Source: Labia minor (lineage: Eukaryota; Arthropoda; Insecta; Dermaptera; Spongiphoridae). From it: 64,000 bases of DNA. Made by a program: the position numbers and the translations under genes. The stretch spans positions 2,317,001-2,381,000 of the forward strand of contig OY720350.1 of NCBI GenBank assembly GCA_963082975.1, written 5' to 3'. Positions 1-14,015 of the stretch are shown piece by piece (position 1 is the stretch's first letter; every line of letters begins with the position of its first letter). The notes below the pieces were generated by a model, which had not been told where the DNA came from, searched no databases, and worked only from the letters and a program-made list of their open reading frames with translations.

Positions 1-784
1 ATTTATTTCTTATTCTAAACACGAATCAATTGAAATTTCATCGATATCTCAATTATTTTCGTGGATTTCATAGAAAAAACGACATTTTTCATTAAAATTT
101 TAGCGAAAATGCTACTTTTTTAAATAGAAATATAAAATTTATGAATTATATATCATTCTTATTTATTTCTTATTCTAAACACGAATCAATTGAAATTTCA
201 TCGATATCTCAATTATTTTCGTGGATTTCATAGAAAAAACGACATTTTTCATTAAAATTTTAGCGAAAATGCTACTTTTTTAAATAGAAATATAAAATTT
301 ATGAATTATATATCATTCTTATTTATTTCTTATTCTAAACACGAATCAATTAAAATTTCATCGATATCTCAATTATTTTCGTGGATTTCATAGAAAAAAC
401 GACATTTTTCATTAAAATTTTAGCGAAAATGCTACTTTTTTAAATAGAAATATAAAATTTATGAATTATATATCATTCTTATTTATTCCTTATTCTAAAC
501 ACGAATCAATTGAAATTTCATCGATATCTCAATTATTTTCGTGGATTTCATAGAAAAAACGACATTTTTCATTAAAATTTTAGCGAAAATGCTACTTTTT
601 TAAATAGAAATATAAAATTTATGAATTATATATCATTCTAATTTATTTCTTATTCTAAACACGAATCAATTGAAATTTCATCGATATCTCAATTATTTTC
701 GTGGATTTCATAGAAAAAACGACATTTTTCATTAAAATTTTAGCGAAAATGCTACTTTTTTAAATAGAAATATAAAATTTATGA

Positions 785-2720
785 ATTATATATCATTCTT
801 ATTTATTTCTTATTCTAAAAACGAATCAATTCAAATTTCATCGATTTCTCAATTATTTTCGTGGATTTAATAGAAAAAACGATATTTTTCATTAAAATTT
901 TAGCTAAAATGCTACTTTTTTAAATAGAAATATAAAATTTATGAATTATATATGATTCTTATTTATTTCTTATTCTAAACACGAATCAATTGAAAGTTCA
1001 TCGATATCTCAATTATTTTCGTGGATTTCATAGAAAAAACGACATTTTTCATTAAAATTTTAGCCAAAATGCTACTTTTTTAAATAGAAATATAAAATTT
1101 ATGAATTATATATGATTCTTATTTATTTCTTATTCTAAACATGAATAAATTCAAATTTCATCGATATCTCAATTATTTTTGTGGATTTCATAGAAAAAAC
1201 GACATTTTTCATTAAGATTTTAGCGAAAAAGCTACTTTTTTAAATAGAAATATAAAATTTATGAATTATATATCATTCTTATTTATTCATTATTCTAAAC
1301 ACGAATCAATTGAAATTTCATCGATGTCTCAATTATTTTCGTGGATTTCATAGAAAAAACGACATTTTTCATTAAAATTTTAGCGAAAATGCTACTTTTT
1401 TAAATATAAATATAAAATTTATGAATTATATATCATTCTAATTTATTTCTTATTCTAAACACGAATCAATTGAAATTTCATCGATATCTCAATTATTTTC
1501 GTGGATTTCATAGAAAAAACGACATTTTTCATTAAAATTTTAGCGAAAATGCTACTTTTTTAAATAGAAATATAAAATTTATGAATTATATATCATTCTT
1601 ATTTATTTCTTATTCTAAACACGAATCAATTGAAATTTCATCGATATCTCAATTATTTTCGTGGATTTCATATAAAAACGACATTTTTCATTAAAATTTT
1701 AGCGAAAATGCTACTTTTTTAAATAGAAATATAAAATTTATGAATTATATATCATTCTTATTTATTTCTTATTCTAAACACGAATCAATTAAAATTTCAT
1801 CGATATCTCAATTATTTTCGTGGATTTCATAGAAAAAACGACATTTTTCAGTAAAATTTTAGCGAAAATGCTACTTTTTTAAATAGAAATATAAAATTTA
1901 TGAATTATATATCATTCTTATTTATTTCTTATTCTAAACACGAATCAATTAACATTTCATCGATATCTCAATTATTTTCGTGGATTTCATAGAAAAAACG
2001 ACATTTTTCATTAAAATTTTAGCGAAAATGCTACTTTTTTAAATAGAAATATAAAATTTATGAATTATATATCATTCTTATTTATTTCTTATTCTAAACA
2101 CGAATCAATTGAAATTTCATCGATATCTCAATTATTTTCGTGGATTTCATAGAAAAAACGACATTTTTCATTAAAATTTTAGCGAAAATGCTACTTTTTT
2201 AAATAGAAATATAAAATTTATGAATTATATATCATTCTTATTTATTTCTTATTCTAAACACGAATCAATTAAAATTTCATCGATATCTCAATTATTTTCG
2301 TGGATTTAATAGAAAAAACGATATTTTTCATTAAAATTTTAGCGAAAATGGTACTTTTTTAAATAGAAATATAAAATTTATGAATTATATATCATTCTTA
2401 TTTATTTCTTATTCTAAACACGAATCAATTGAAATTTCATCGATATCTCAATTATTTTCGTGGATTTCATAGAAAAAACGACATTTTTCATTAAAATTTT
2501 AGCGAAAATGCTACTTTTTTAAATAGAAATATAAAATTTATGAATTATATATCATTCTTATTTATTTCTTATTCTAAACACGAATCAATTAAAATTTCAT
2601 CGATATCTCAATTATTTTCGTGGATTTCATAGAAAAAACGACATTTTTCATTAAAATTTTAGCGAAAATGCTACTTTTTTAAATAGAAATATAAAATTTA
2701 TGAATTATATATCATTCTAA
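785..2720 (+). repeat. Block duplicated 26.7 kb downstream
   Basis: A run of unusually marked monomers occurs here and again at about 27490-29420 at an offset of 26704 bp. The markers are TAGCTAAAATG, GAAAGTTCATCG, ACATGAATAAATTC with TTTTTGTGG and GCGAAAAAGC, TTATTCATTATTC with TCGATGTCTC (1321/28025), AAATATAAAT, CATATAAAAACG (1669/28373) and AATGGTAC (2351/29055). After that the downstream copy is shorter by seven monomers (TTATTCCTT at 3847 pairs with 29431). Confidence 0.84.
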
Positions 2721-4890
2721 TTTATTTCTTATTCTAAACACGAATCAATTGAAATTTCATCGATATCTCAATTATTTTCGTGGATTTCATAGAAAAAACG
2801 AGATTTTTCATTAAAATTTTAGCGAAAATGCTACTTTTTTAAATAGAAATATAAAATTTATGAATTATATATCATTCTTATTTATTTCTTATTCTAAACA
2901 CGAATCAATTAAAATTTCATCGATATCTCAATTATTTTCGTGGATTTAATAGAAAAAACGATATTTTTCATTAAAATTTTAGCGAAAATGGTACTTTTTT
3001 AAATAGAAATATAAAATTTATGAATTATATATCATTCTTATTTATTTCTTATTCTAAACACGAATCAATTGAAATTTCATCGATATCTCAATTATTTTCG
3101 TGGATTTCATAGAAAAAACGACATTTTTCATTAAAATTTTAGCGAAAATGCTACTTTTTTAAATAGAAATATAAAATTTATGAATTATATATCATTCTTA
3201 TTTATTTCTTATTCTAAACACGAATCAATTAAAATTTCATCGATATCTCAATTATTTTCGTGGATTTCATAGAAAAAACGACATTTTTCATTAAAATTTT
3301 AGCGAAAATGCTACTTTTTTAAATAGAAATATAAAATTTATGAATTATATATCATTCTAATTTATTTCTTATTCTAAACACGAATCAATTGAAATTTCAT
3401 CGATATCTCAATTATTTTCGTGGATTTCATAGAAAAAACGACATTTTTCATTAAAATTTTAGCGAAAATGCTACTTTTTTAAATAGAAATATAAAATTTA
3501 TGAATTATATATCATTCTTATTTATTTCTTATTCTAAACACGAATCAATTAAAATTTCATCGATATCTCAATTATTTTCGTGGATTTAATAGAAAAAACG
3601 ATATTTTTCATTAAAATTTTAGCGAAAATGGTACTTTTTTAAATAGAAATATAAAATTTATGAATTATATATCATTCTTATTTATTTCTTATTCTAAACA
3701 CGAATCAATTGAAATTTCATCGATATCTCAATTATTTTCGTGGATTTCATAGAAAAAACGACATTTTTCATTAAAATTTTAGCGAAAATGCTACTTTTTT
3801 AAATAGAAATATAAAATTTATGAATTATATATCATTCTTATTTATTCCTTATTCTAAACACGAATCAATTGAAATTTCATCGATATCTCAATTATTTTCG
3901 TGGATTTCATAGAAAAAACGACATTTTTCATTAAAATTTTAGCGAAAATGCTACTTTTTTAAATAGAAATATAAAATTTATGAATTATATATCATTCTAA
4001 TTTATTTCTTATTCTAAACACGAATCAATTGAAATTTCATCGATATCTCAATTATTTTCGTGGATTTCATAGAAAAAACGACATTTTTCATTAAAATTTT
4101 AGCGAAAATGCTACTTTTTTAAATAGAAATATAAAATTTATGAATTATATATCATTCTTATTTATTTCTTATTCTAAAAACGAATCAATTCAAATTTCAT
4201 CGATTTCTCAATTATTTTCGTGGATTTAATAGAAAAAACTACATTTTTCATTAAAATTTTAGCGAAAATGCTACTTTTTTAAATAGAAATATAAAATTTA
4301 TGAATTATATATCATTCTAATTTATTTCTTATTCTAAACACGAATCAATTGAAATTTCATCGATATCTCAATTATTTTCGTGGATTTCATAGAAAAAACG
4401 ACATTTTTCATTAAAATTTTAGCGAAAATGCTACTTTTTTAAATAGAAATATAAAATTTATGAATTATATAACATTCTTATTTATTTCTTATTCTAAACA
4501 CGAATCAATTGAAATTTCATCGATATCTCAATTATTTTCGTGGATTTCATAGAAAAAACGACATTTTTCATTAACATTTTAGCGAAAATGCTACTTTTTT
4601 AAATAGAAATATAAAATTTATGAATTATATATCATTCTTATTTATTTCTTATTCTAAACACGAATCAATTGAAATTTCATCGATATCTCAATTATTTTCG
4701 TGGATTTCATAGAAAAAACGACATTTTTCATTAAAATTTTAGCGAAAATGCTACTTTTTTAAATAGAAATATAAAATTTATGAATTATATATCATTCTTA
4801 TTTATTCCTTATTCTAAACACGAATCAATTGAAATTTCATCGATATCTCAATTATTTTCGTGGATTTCATAGAAAAAACGACATTTTTCA
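1600..4890 (+). repeat. Large duplicated block, first copy (about 20.5 monomers)
   Basis: This stretch matches 6716-10006 at a constant offset of 5116 bp (32 units minus 4 bp). Shared private marks are the 1-bp deletion CATATAAAAACG (1669/6785), CAGTAAAATTTT (1851/6967), ACGAGATTTTT (2802/7918), the three AATGGTAC monomers, and TAAAAACGAATCAATTC (near 4177/9293). Homology fails on the left before about 1600, where the partner has an AATTAAAA monomer. It fails on the right after about 4900, where TTATCG (4911) has no partner. Confidence 0.85.
2240..3839 (+). repeat. Tetrameric higher-order repeat, 640 bp, 2.5 copies
   Basis: Four monomer types recur in the order V-G-D-L. The V monomer is marked by TTTAATAG, GATATTT and the rare AATGGTAC (C112 to G), seen at 2351, 2991 and 3631, exactly 640 bp apart. 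G has AATTGAAA, D has AATTAAAA, and L is preceded by CATTCTAATTT. The third copy stops after its G monomer, where a TTATTCCTT monomer follows. The sharing of rare variants at a fixed spacing shows that the four units were amplified together. Confidence 0.88.
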
Positions 4891-4899
4891 TTAAAATTT

Positions 4900-6700
4900 T
4901 ATCGAAAATGCTACTTTTTTAAATAGAAATATAAAATTTATGAATTATATATGATTATTATTTATTTCTAATTCTAAACACGAATCAATTGAAATTTCAT
5001 CGATATCTCAATTATTTTCGTGGATTTCATAGAAAAAAGAAATTTTTCATTAAAATTTTAGCGAAAATGCGACTTTTTTAAATAGAAATATAAAATTTAT
5101 GAATTATATAACATTCTTATTTATTTCTTATTCTAAACACGAATCAATTGAAATTTCATCGATATCTCAATTATTTTCGTGGATTTCATAGAAAAAACGA
5201 CATTTTTCATTAAAATTTTAGCGAAAATGCTACTTTTTTAAATAGAAATATAAAATTTATGAATTATATATCATTCTTATTTATTTCTTATTCTAAACAC
5301 GAATCAATTAAAATTTCATCGATATCTCAATTATTTTCGTGAATTTCATAGAAAAAACGACATTTTTCATTAAAATTTTAGCGAAAATGCTACTTTTTTA
5401 AATAGAAATATAAAATTTATGAATTATATATGATTCTTATTTATTTCTTATTCTAAACACGAATCAATTGAAATTTCATCGATATCTCAATTATTTTCGT
5501 GGATTTCATAGAAAAAACTACATTTTTCATTAAAATTTTAGCGAAAATGCTACTTTTTTAAATAGAAATATAAAATTTATGAATTATATATCATTCTAAT
5601 TTATTTCTTATTCTAAACACGAATCAATTGAAATTTCATCGATATCTCAATTATTTTCGTGGATTTCATAGAAAAAACGACATTTTTCATTAAAATTTTA
5701 GCGAAAATGCTACTTTTTTAAATAGAAATATAAAATTTATGAATTATATAACATTCTTATTTATTTCTTATTCTAAACACGAATCAATTGAAATTTCATC
5801 GATATCTCAATTATTTTCGTGGATTTCATAGAAAAAACGACATTTTTCATTAACATTTTAGCGAAAATGCTACTTTTTTAAATAGAAATATAAAATTTAT
5901 GAATTATATAACATTCTTATTTATTTCTTATTCTAAACACGAATCAATTCAAATTTCATCGATTTCTCAATTATTTTCGTGGATTTAATAGAAAAAACGA
6001 TATTTTTCATTAAAATTTTAGCGAAAATGCTACTTTTTTAAATAGAAATATAAAATTTATGAATTATATATCATTCTTATTTATTTCTTATTCTAAACAC
6101 GAATAAATTGAAATTTCATCGATATCTCAATTATTTTCGTGGATTTCATAGAAAAAACGACATTTTTCATTAAAATTTTAGCGAAAATGCTACTTTTTTA
6201 AATAGAAATATAAAATTTATGAATTATATATCATTCTTATTTATTTCTTATTCTAAACACGAATCAATTAACATTTCATCGATATCTCAATTATTTTCGT
6301 GGATTTCATAGAAAAAACGACATTTTTCATTAAAATTTTAGCGAAAATGCTACTTTTTTAAATAGAAATATAAAATTTATGAATTATATATCATTCTTAT
6401 TTATTTCTTATTCTAAACACGAATCAATTGAAATTTCATCGATATCTCAATTATTTTCGTGGATTTCATAAAAAACGACATTTTTCATTAAAATTTTAGC
6501 GAAAATGCTACTTTTTTAAATAGAAATATAAAATTTATGAATTATATATCATTCTTATTTATTTCTTATTCTAAACACGAATCAATTAAAATTTCATCGA
6601 TATCTCAATTATTTTCGTGGATTTCATAGAAAAAACGACATTTTTCATTAAAATTTTAGCGAAAATGCTACTTTTTTAAATAGAAATATAAAATTTATGA
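4900..6700 (+). repeat. Eleven-monomer module with paired deletions, copy 1 of 5
   Basis: The module is recognised by a missing C in CATAGAAAAAAGAAATTTTT (from 5028) followed exactly 1439 bp later by a 2-bp deletion in CATAAAAAACGAC (6467). Between these marks the order of monomer variants is fixed: GATTATTATTTATTTCTAATTC, GCGACTTTTT, CGTGAATTTC, ACTACATTT, CATTCTAATTT, ATAACATTC, TTAACATTTT, GATTTCTC, AATAAATTG, AATTAACATTTC. This copy has CATTCTT before the AATAAATTG monomer, shared only with copy 2. Confidence 0.87.
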
Positions 6701-6715
6701 ATTATATATCATTCT

Positions 6716-9700
6716 TATTTATTTCTTATTCTAAACACGAATCAATTGAAATTTCATCGATATCTCAATTATTTTCGTGGATTTCATATAAAAACGACAT
6801 TTTTCATTAAAATTTTAGCGAAAATGCTACTTTTTTAAATAGAAATATAAAATTTATGAATTATATATCATTCTTATTTATTTCTTATTCTAAACACGAA
6901 TCAATTAAAATTTCATCGATATCTCAATTATTTTCGTGGATTTCATAGAAAAAACGACATTTTTCAGTAAAATTTTAGCGAAAATGCTACTTTTTTAAAT
7001 AGAAATATAAAATTTATGAATTATATATCATTCTTATTTATTTCTTATTCTAAACACGAATCAATTAACATTTCATCGATATCTCAATTATTTTCGTGGA
7101 TTTCATAGAAAAAACGACATTTTTCATTAAAATTTTAGCGAAAATGCTACTTTTTTAAATAGAAATATAAAATTTATGAATTATATATCATTCTTATTTA
7201 TTTCTTATTCTAAACACGAATCAATTGAAATTTCATCGATATCTCAATTATTTTCGTGGATTTCATAGAAAAAACGACATTTTTCATTAAAATTTTAGCG
7301 AAAATGCTACTTTTTTAAATAGAAATATAAAATTTATGAATTATATATCATTCTTATTTATTTCTTATTCTAAACACGAATCAATTAAAATTTCATCGAT
7401 ATCTCAATTATTTTCGTGGATTTAATAGAAAAAACGATATTTTTCATTAAAATTTTAGCGAAAATGGTACTTTTTTAAATAGAAATATAAAATTTATGAA
7501 TTATATATCATTCTTATTTATTTCTTATTCTAAACACGAATCAATTGAAATTTCATCGATATCTCAATTATTTTCGTGGATTTCATAGAAAAAACGACAT
7601 TTTTCATTAAAATTTTAGCGAAAATGCTACTTTTTTAAATAGAAATATAAAATTTATGAATTATATATCATTCTTATTTATTTCTTATTCTAAACACGAA
7701 TCAATTAAAATTTCATCGATATCTCAATTATTTTCGTGGATTTCATAGAAAAAACGACATTTTTCATTAAAATTTTAGCGAAAATGCTACTTTTTTAAAT
7801 AGAAATATAAAATTTATGAATTATATATCATTCTAATTTATTTCTTATTCTAAACACGAATCAATTGAAATTTCATCGATATCTCAATTATTTTCGTGGA
7901 TTTCATAGAAAAAACGAGATTTTTCATTAAAATTTTAGCGAAAATGCTACTTTTTTAAATAGAAATATAAAATTTATGAATTATATATCATTCTTATTTA
8001 TTTCTTATTCTAAACACGAATCAATTAAAATTTCATCGATATCTCAATTATTTTCGTGGATTTAATAGAAAAAACGATATTTTTCATTAAAATTTTAGCG
8101 AAAATGGTACTTTTTTAAATAGAAATATAAAATTTATGAATTATATATCATTCTTATTTATTTCTTATTCTAAACACGAATCAATTGAAATTTCATCGAT
8201 ATCTCAATTATTTTCGTGGATTTCATAGAAAAAACGACATTTTTCATTAAAATTTTAGCGAAAATGCTACTTTTTTAAATAGAAATATAAAATTTATGAA
8301 TTATATATCATTCTTATTTATTTCTTATTCTAAACACGAATCAATTAAAATTTCATCGATATCTCAATTATTTTCGTGGATTTCATAGAAAAAACGACAT
8401 TTTTCATTAAAATTTTAGCGAAAATGCTACTTTTTTAAATAGAAATATAAAATTTATGAATTATATATCATTCTAATTTATTTCTTATTCTAAACACGAA
8501 TCAATTGAAATTTCATCGATATCTCAATTATTTTCGTGGATTTCATAGAAAAAACGACATTTTTCATTAAAATTTTAGCGAAAATGCTACTTTTTTAAAT
8601 AGAAATATAAAATTTATGAATTATATATCATTCTTATTTATTTCTTATTCTAAACACGAATCAATTAAAATTTCATCGATATCTCAATTATTTTCGTGGA
8701 TTTAATAGAAAAAACGATATTTTTCATTAAAATTTTAGCGAAAATGGTACTTTTTTAAATAGAAATATAAAATTTATGAATTATATATCATTCTTATTTA
8801 TTTCTTATTCTAAACACGAATCAATTGAAATTTCATCGATATCTCAATTATTTTCGTGGATTTCATAGAAAAAACGACATTTTTCATTAAAATTTTAGCG
8901 AAAATGCTACTTTTTTAAATAGAAATATAAAATTTATGAATTATATATCATTCTTATTTATTCCTTATTCTAAACACGAATCAATTGAAATTTCATCGAT
9001 ATCTCAATTATTTTCGTGGATTTCATAGAAAAAACGACATTTTTCATTAAAATTTTAGCGAAAATGCTACTTTTTTAAATAGAAATATAAAATTTATGAA
9101 TTATATATCATTCTAATTTATTTCTTATTCTAAACACGAATCAATTGAAATTTCATCGATATCTCAATTATTTTCGTGGATTTCATAGAAAAAACGACAT
9201 TTTTCATTAAAATTTTAGCGAAAATGCTACTTTTTTAAATAGAAATATAAAATTTATGAATTATATATCATTCTTATTTATTTCTTATTCTAAAAACGAA
9301 TCAATTCAAATTTCATCGATTTCTCAATTATTTTCGTGGATTTAATAGAAAAAACTACATTTTTCATTAAAATTTTAGCGAAAATGCTACTTTTTTAAAT
9401 AGAAATATAAAATTTATGAATTATATATCATTCTAATTTATTTCTTATTCTAAACACGAATCAATTGAAATTTCATCGATATCTCAATTATTTTCGTGGA
9501 TTTCATAGAAAAAACGACATTTTTCATTAAAATTTTAGCGAAAATGCTACTTTTTTAAATAGAAATATAAAATTTATGAATTATATAACATTCTTATTTA
9601 TTTCTTATTCTAAACACGAATCAATTGAAATTTCATCGATATCTCAATTATTTTCGTGGATTTCATAGAAAAAACGACATTTTTCATTAACATTTTAGCG

Positions 9701-10006
9701 AAAATGCTACTTTTTTAAATAGAAATATAAAATTTATGAATTATATATCATTCTTATTTATTTCTTATTCTAAACACGAATCAATTGAAATTTCATCGAT
9801 ATCTCAATTATTTTCGTGGATTTCATAGAAAAAACGACATTTTTCATTAAAATTTTAGCGAAAATGCTACTTTTTTAAATAGAAATATAAAATTTATGAA
9901 TTATATATCATTCTTATTTATTCCTTATTCTAAACACGAATCAATTGAAATTTCATCGATATCTCAATTATTTTCGTGGATTTCATAGAAAAAACGACAT
10001 TTTTCA
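6716..10006 (+). repeat. Large duplicated block, second copy
   Basis: This is the partner of the 1600-4890 block. Its right end overlaps a further six-monomer duplication: the series from about 8960 to 9700, with markers TTATTCCTT, TAAAAACGAATCAATTC, TATATAACATT and TTAACATTTT, recurs 960 bp downstream (for example TATATAACATT at 9583 and 10543). Copying has therefore continued after the block duplication. Confidence 0.83.
7356..8955 (+). repeat. Second block of the 640-bp tetrameric higher-order repeat
   Basis: The same V-G-D-L series is found here, with the AATGGTAC marker at 7467, 8107 and 8747. Each is 5116 bp from its counterpart in the first block. The block is therefore carried inside a larger duplication and did not arise independently. 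The private variant ACGAGATTTTT (2802 and 7918) lies in the same relative monomer of both blocks. Confidence 0.87.
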
Positions 10007-13000
10007 TTAAAATTTTAGCGAAAATGCTACTTTTTTAAATAGAAATATAAAATTTATGAATTATATATCATTCTAATTTATTTCTTATTCTAAACACGAA
10101 TCAATTGAAATTTCATCGATATCTCAATTATTTTCGTGGATTTCATAGAAAAAACGACATTTTTCATTAAAATTTTAGCGAAAATGCTACTTTTTTAAAT
10201 AGAAATATAAAATTTATGAATTATATATCATTCTTATTTATTTCTTATTCTAAAAACGAATCAATTCAAATTTCATCGATTTCTCAATTATTTTCGTGGA
10301 TTTAATAGAAAAAACTACATTTTTCATTAAAATTTTAGCGAAAATGCTACTTTTTTAAATAGAAATATAAAATTTATGAATTATATATCATTCTAATTTA
10401 TTTCTTATTCTAAACACGAATCAATTGAAATTTCATCGATATCTCAATTATTTTCGTGGATTTCATAGAAAAAACGACATTTTTCATTAAAATTTTAGCG
10501 AAAATGCTACTTTTTTAAATAGAAATATAAAATTTATGAATTATATAACATTCTTATTTATTTCTTATTCTAAACACGAATCAATTGAAATTTCATCGAT
10601 ATCTCAATTATTTTCGTGGATTTCATAGAAAAAACGACATTTTTCATTAACATTTTAGCGAAAATGCTACTTTTTTAAATAGAAATATAAAATTTATGAA
10701 TTATATAACATTCTTATTTATTTCTTATTCTAAACACGAATCAATTCAAATTTCATCGATTTCTCAATTATTTTCGTGGATTTAATAGAAAAAACGATAT
10801 TTTTCATTAAAATTTTAGCGAAAATGCTACTTTTTTAAATAGAAATATAAAATTTATGAATTATATATGATTCTTATTTATTTCTTATTCTAAACACGAA
10901 TAAATTGAAATTTCATCGATATCTCAATTATTTTCGTGGATTTCATAGAAAAAACGACATTTTTCATTAAAATTTTAGCGAAAATGCTACTTTTTTAAAT
11001 AGAAATATAAAATTTATGAATTATATATCATTCTTATTTATTTCTTATTCTAAACACGAATCAATTAACATTTCATCGATATCTCAATTATTTTCGTGGA
11101 TTTCATAGAAAAAACGACATTTTTCATTAAAATTTTAGCGAAAATGCTACTTTTTTAAATAGAAATATAAAATTTATGAATTATATATCATTCTTATTTA
11201 TTTCTTATTCTAAACACGAATCAATTGAAATTTCATCGATATCTCAATTATTTTCGTGGATTTCATAGAAAAAACGACATTTTTCATTAAAATTTTAGCG
11301 AAAATGCTACTTTTTTAAATAGAAATATAAAATTTATGAATTATATATCATTCTTATTTATTTCTTATTCTAAACACGAATCAATTAAAATTTCATCGAT
11401 ATCTCAATTATTTTCGTGGATTTCATAGAAAAAACGACATTTTTCATTAAAATTTTAGCGAAAATGCTACTTTTTTAAATAGAAATATAAAATTTATGAA
11501 TTATATATCATTCTTATTTATTTCTTATTCTAAACACGAATAAATTAAAATTTCATCGATATCTCAATTATTTTCGTGGATTTCATAGAAAAAACGACAT
11601 TTTTCATTAAAATTTTAGCGAAAATGCTACTTTTTTAAATAGAAATATAAAAATTATGAATTATATATGATTCTTATTTATTTCTTATTCTAAACACGAA
11701 TCAATTGAAATTTCATCGATATCTCAATTATTTTCGTGGATTTCATAGAAAAAACTACATTTTTCATTAAAATTTTAGCGAAAATGCTACTTTTTTAAAT
11801 AGAAATATAAAATTTATGAATTATATATCATTCTAATTTATTTCTTATTCTAAACACGAATCAATTGAAATTTCATCGATATCTCAATTATTTTCGTGGA
11901 TTTCATAGAAAAAACGACATTTTTCATTAAAATTTTAGCGAAAATGCTACTTTTTTAAATAGAAATATAAAATTTATGAATTATATAACATTCTTATTTA
12001 TTTCTTATTCTAAACACGAATCAATTGAAATTTCATCGATATCTCAATTATTTTCGTGGATTTCATAGAAAAAACGACATTTTTCATTAACATTTTAGCG
12101 AAAATGCTACTTTTTTAAATAGAAATATAAAATTTATGAATTATATAACATTCTTATTTATTTCTTATTCTAAACACGAATCAATTCAAATTTCATCGAT
12201 TTCTCAATTATTTTCGTGGATTTAATAGAAAAAACGATATTTTTCATTAAAATTTTAGCGAAAATGCTACTTTTTTAAATAGAAATATAAAATTTATGAA
12301 TTATATATGATTCTTATTTATTTCTTATTCTAAACACGAATAAATTGAAATTTCATCGATATCTCAATTATTTTCGTGGATTTCATAGAAAAAACGACAT
12401 TTTTCATTAAAATTTTAGCGAAAATGCTACTTTTTTAAATAGAAATATAAAATTTATGAATTATATATCATTCTTATTTATTTCTTATTCTAAACACGAA
12501 TCAATTAACATTTCATCGATATCTCAATTATTTTCGTGGATTTCATAGAAAAAACGACATTTTTCATTAAAATTTTAGCGAAAATGCTACTTTTTTAAAT
12601 AGAAATATAAAATTTATGAATTATATATCATTCTTATTTATTTCTTATTCTAAACACGAATCAATTGAAATTTCATCGATATCTCAATTATTTTCGTGGA
12701 TTTCATAGAAAAAACGACATTTTTCATTAAAATTTTAGCGAAAATGCTACTTTTTTAAATAGAAATATAAAATTTATGAATTATATATCATTCTTATTTA
12801 TTTCTTATTCTAAACACGAATCAATTAAAATTTCATCGATATCTCAATTATTTTCGTGGATTTCATAGAAAAAACGACATTTTTCATTAAAATTTTAGCG
12901 AAAATGCTACTTTTTTAAATAGAAATATAAAATTTATGAATTATATATGATTCTTATTTATTTCTTATTCTAAACACGAATCAATTGAAATTTCATCGAT

Positions 13001-14015
13001 ATCTCAATTATTTTCGTGGATTTCATAGAAAAAACTACATTTTTCATTAAAATTTTAGCGAAAATGCTACTTTTTTAAATAGAAATATAAAATTTATGAA
13101 TTATATATCATTCTAATTTATTTCTTATTCTAAACACGAATCAATTGAAATTTCATCGATATCTCAATTATTTTCGTGGATTTCATAGAAAAAACGACAT
13201 TTTTCATTAAAATTTTTGCGAAAATGCTACTTTTTTAAATAGAAATATAAAATTTATGAATTATATATCATTCTAATTTATTTCTTATTCTAAACACGAA
13301 TCAATTGAAATTTCATCGATATCTCAATTATTTTCGTGGATTTCATAGAAAAAACGACATTTTTCATTAAAATATTAGCGAAAATGCTACTTTTTTAAAT
13401 AGAAATATAAAATTTATGAATTATATAACATTCTTATTTATTTCTTATTCTAAACACGAATCAATTGAAATTTCATCGATATCTCAATTATTTTCGTGGA
13501 TTTCATAGAAAAAACGACATTTTTCATTAACATTTTAGCGAAAATGCTACTTTTTTAAATATAAATATAAAATTTATGAATTATATATGATTATTATTTA
13601 TTTCTAATTCTAAACACGAATCAATTGAAATTTCATCGATATCTCAATTATTTTCGTGGATTTCATAGAAAAAACGAAATTTTTCATTAAAATTTTAGCG
13701 AAAATGCTACTTTTTTAAATAGAAATATAAAATTTATGAATTATATAACATTCTTATTTATTTCTTATTCTAAACACGAATCAATTCAAATTTCATCGAT
13801 TTCTCAATTATTTTCGTGGATTTAATAGAAAAAACGATATTTTTCATTAAAATTTTAGCGAAAATGCTACTTTTTTAAATAGAAATATAAAATTTATGAA
13901 TTATATATGATTCTTATTTATTTCTTATTCTAAACACGAATAAATTGAAATTTCATCGATATCTCAATTATTTTCGTGGATTTCATAGAAAAAACGACAT
14001 TTTTCATTAAAATTT

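Noticed and set aside
61..80. CENP-B-box-like string at TTTTCGTGGATTTCATA in each unit
   Set aside because: It has the TTCG core, but the required A and CGGG positions of the box do not match.
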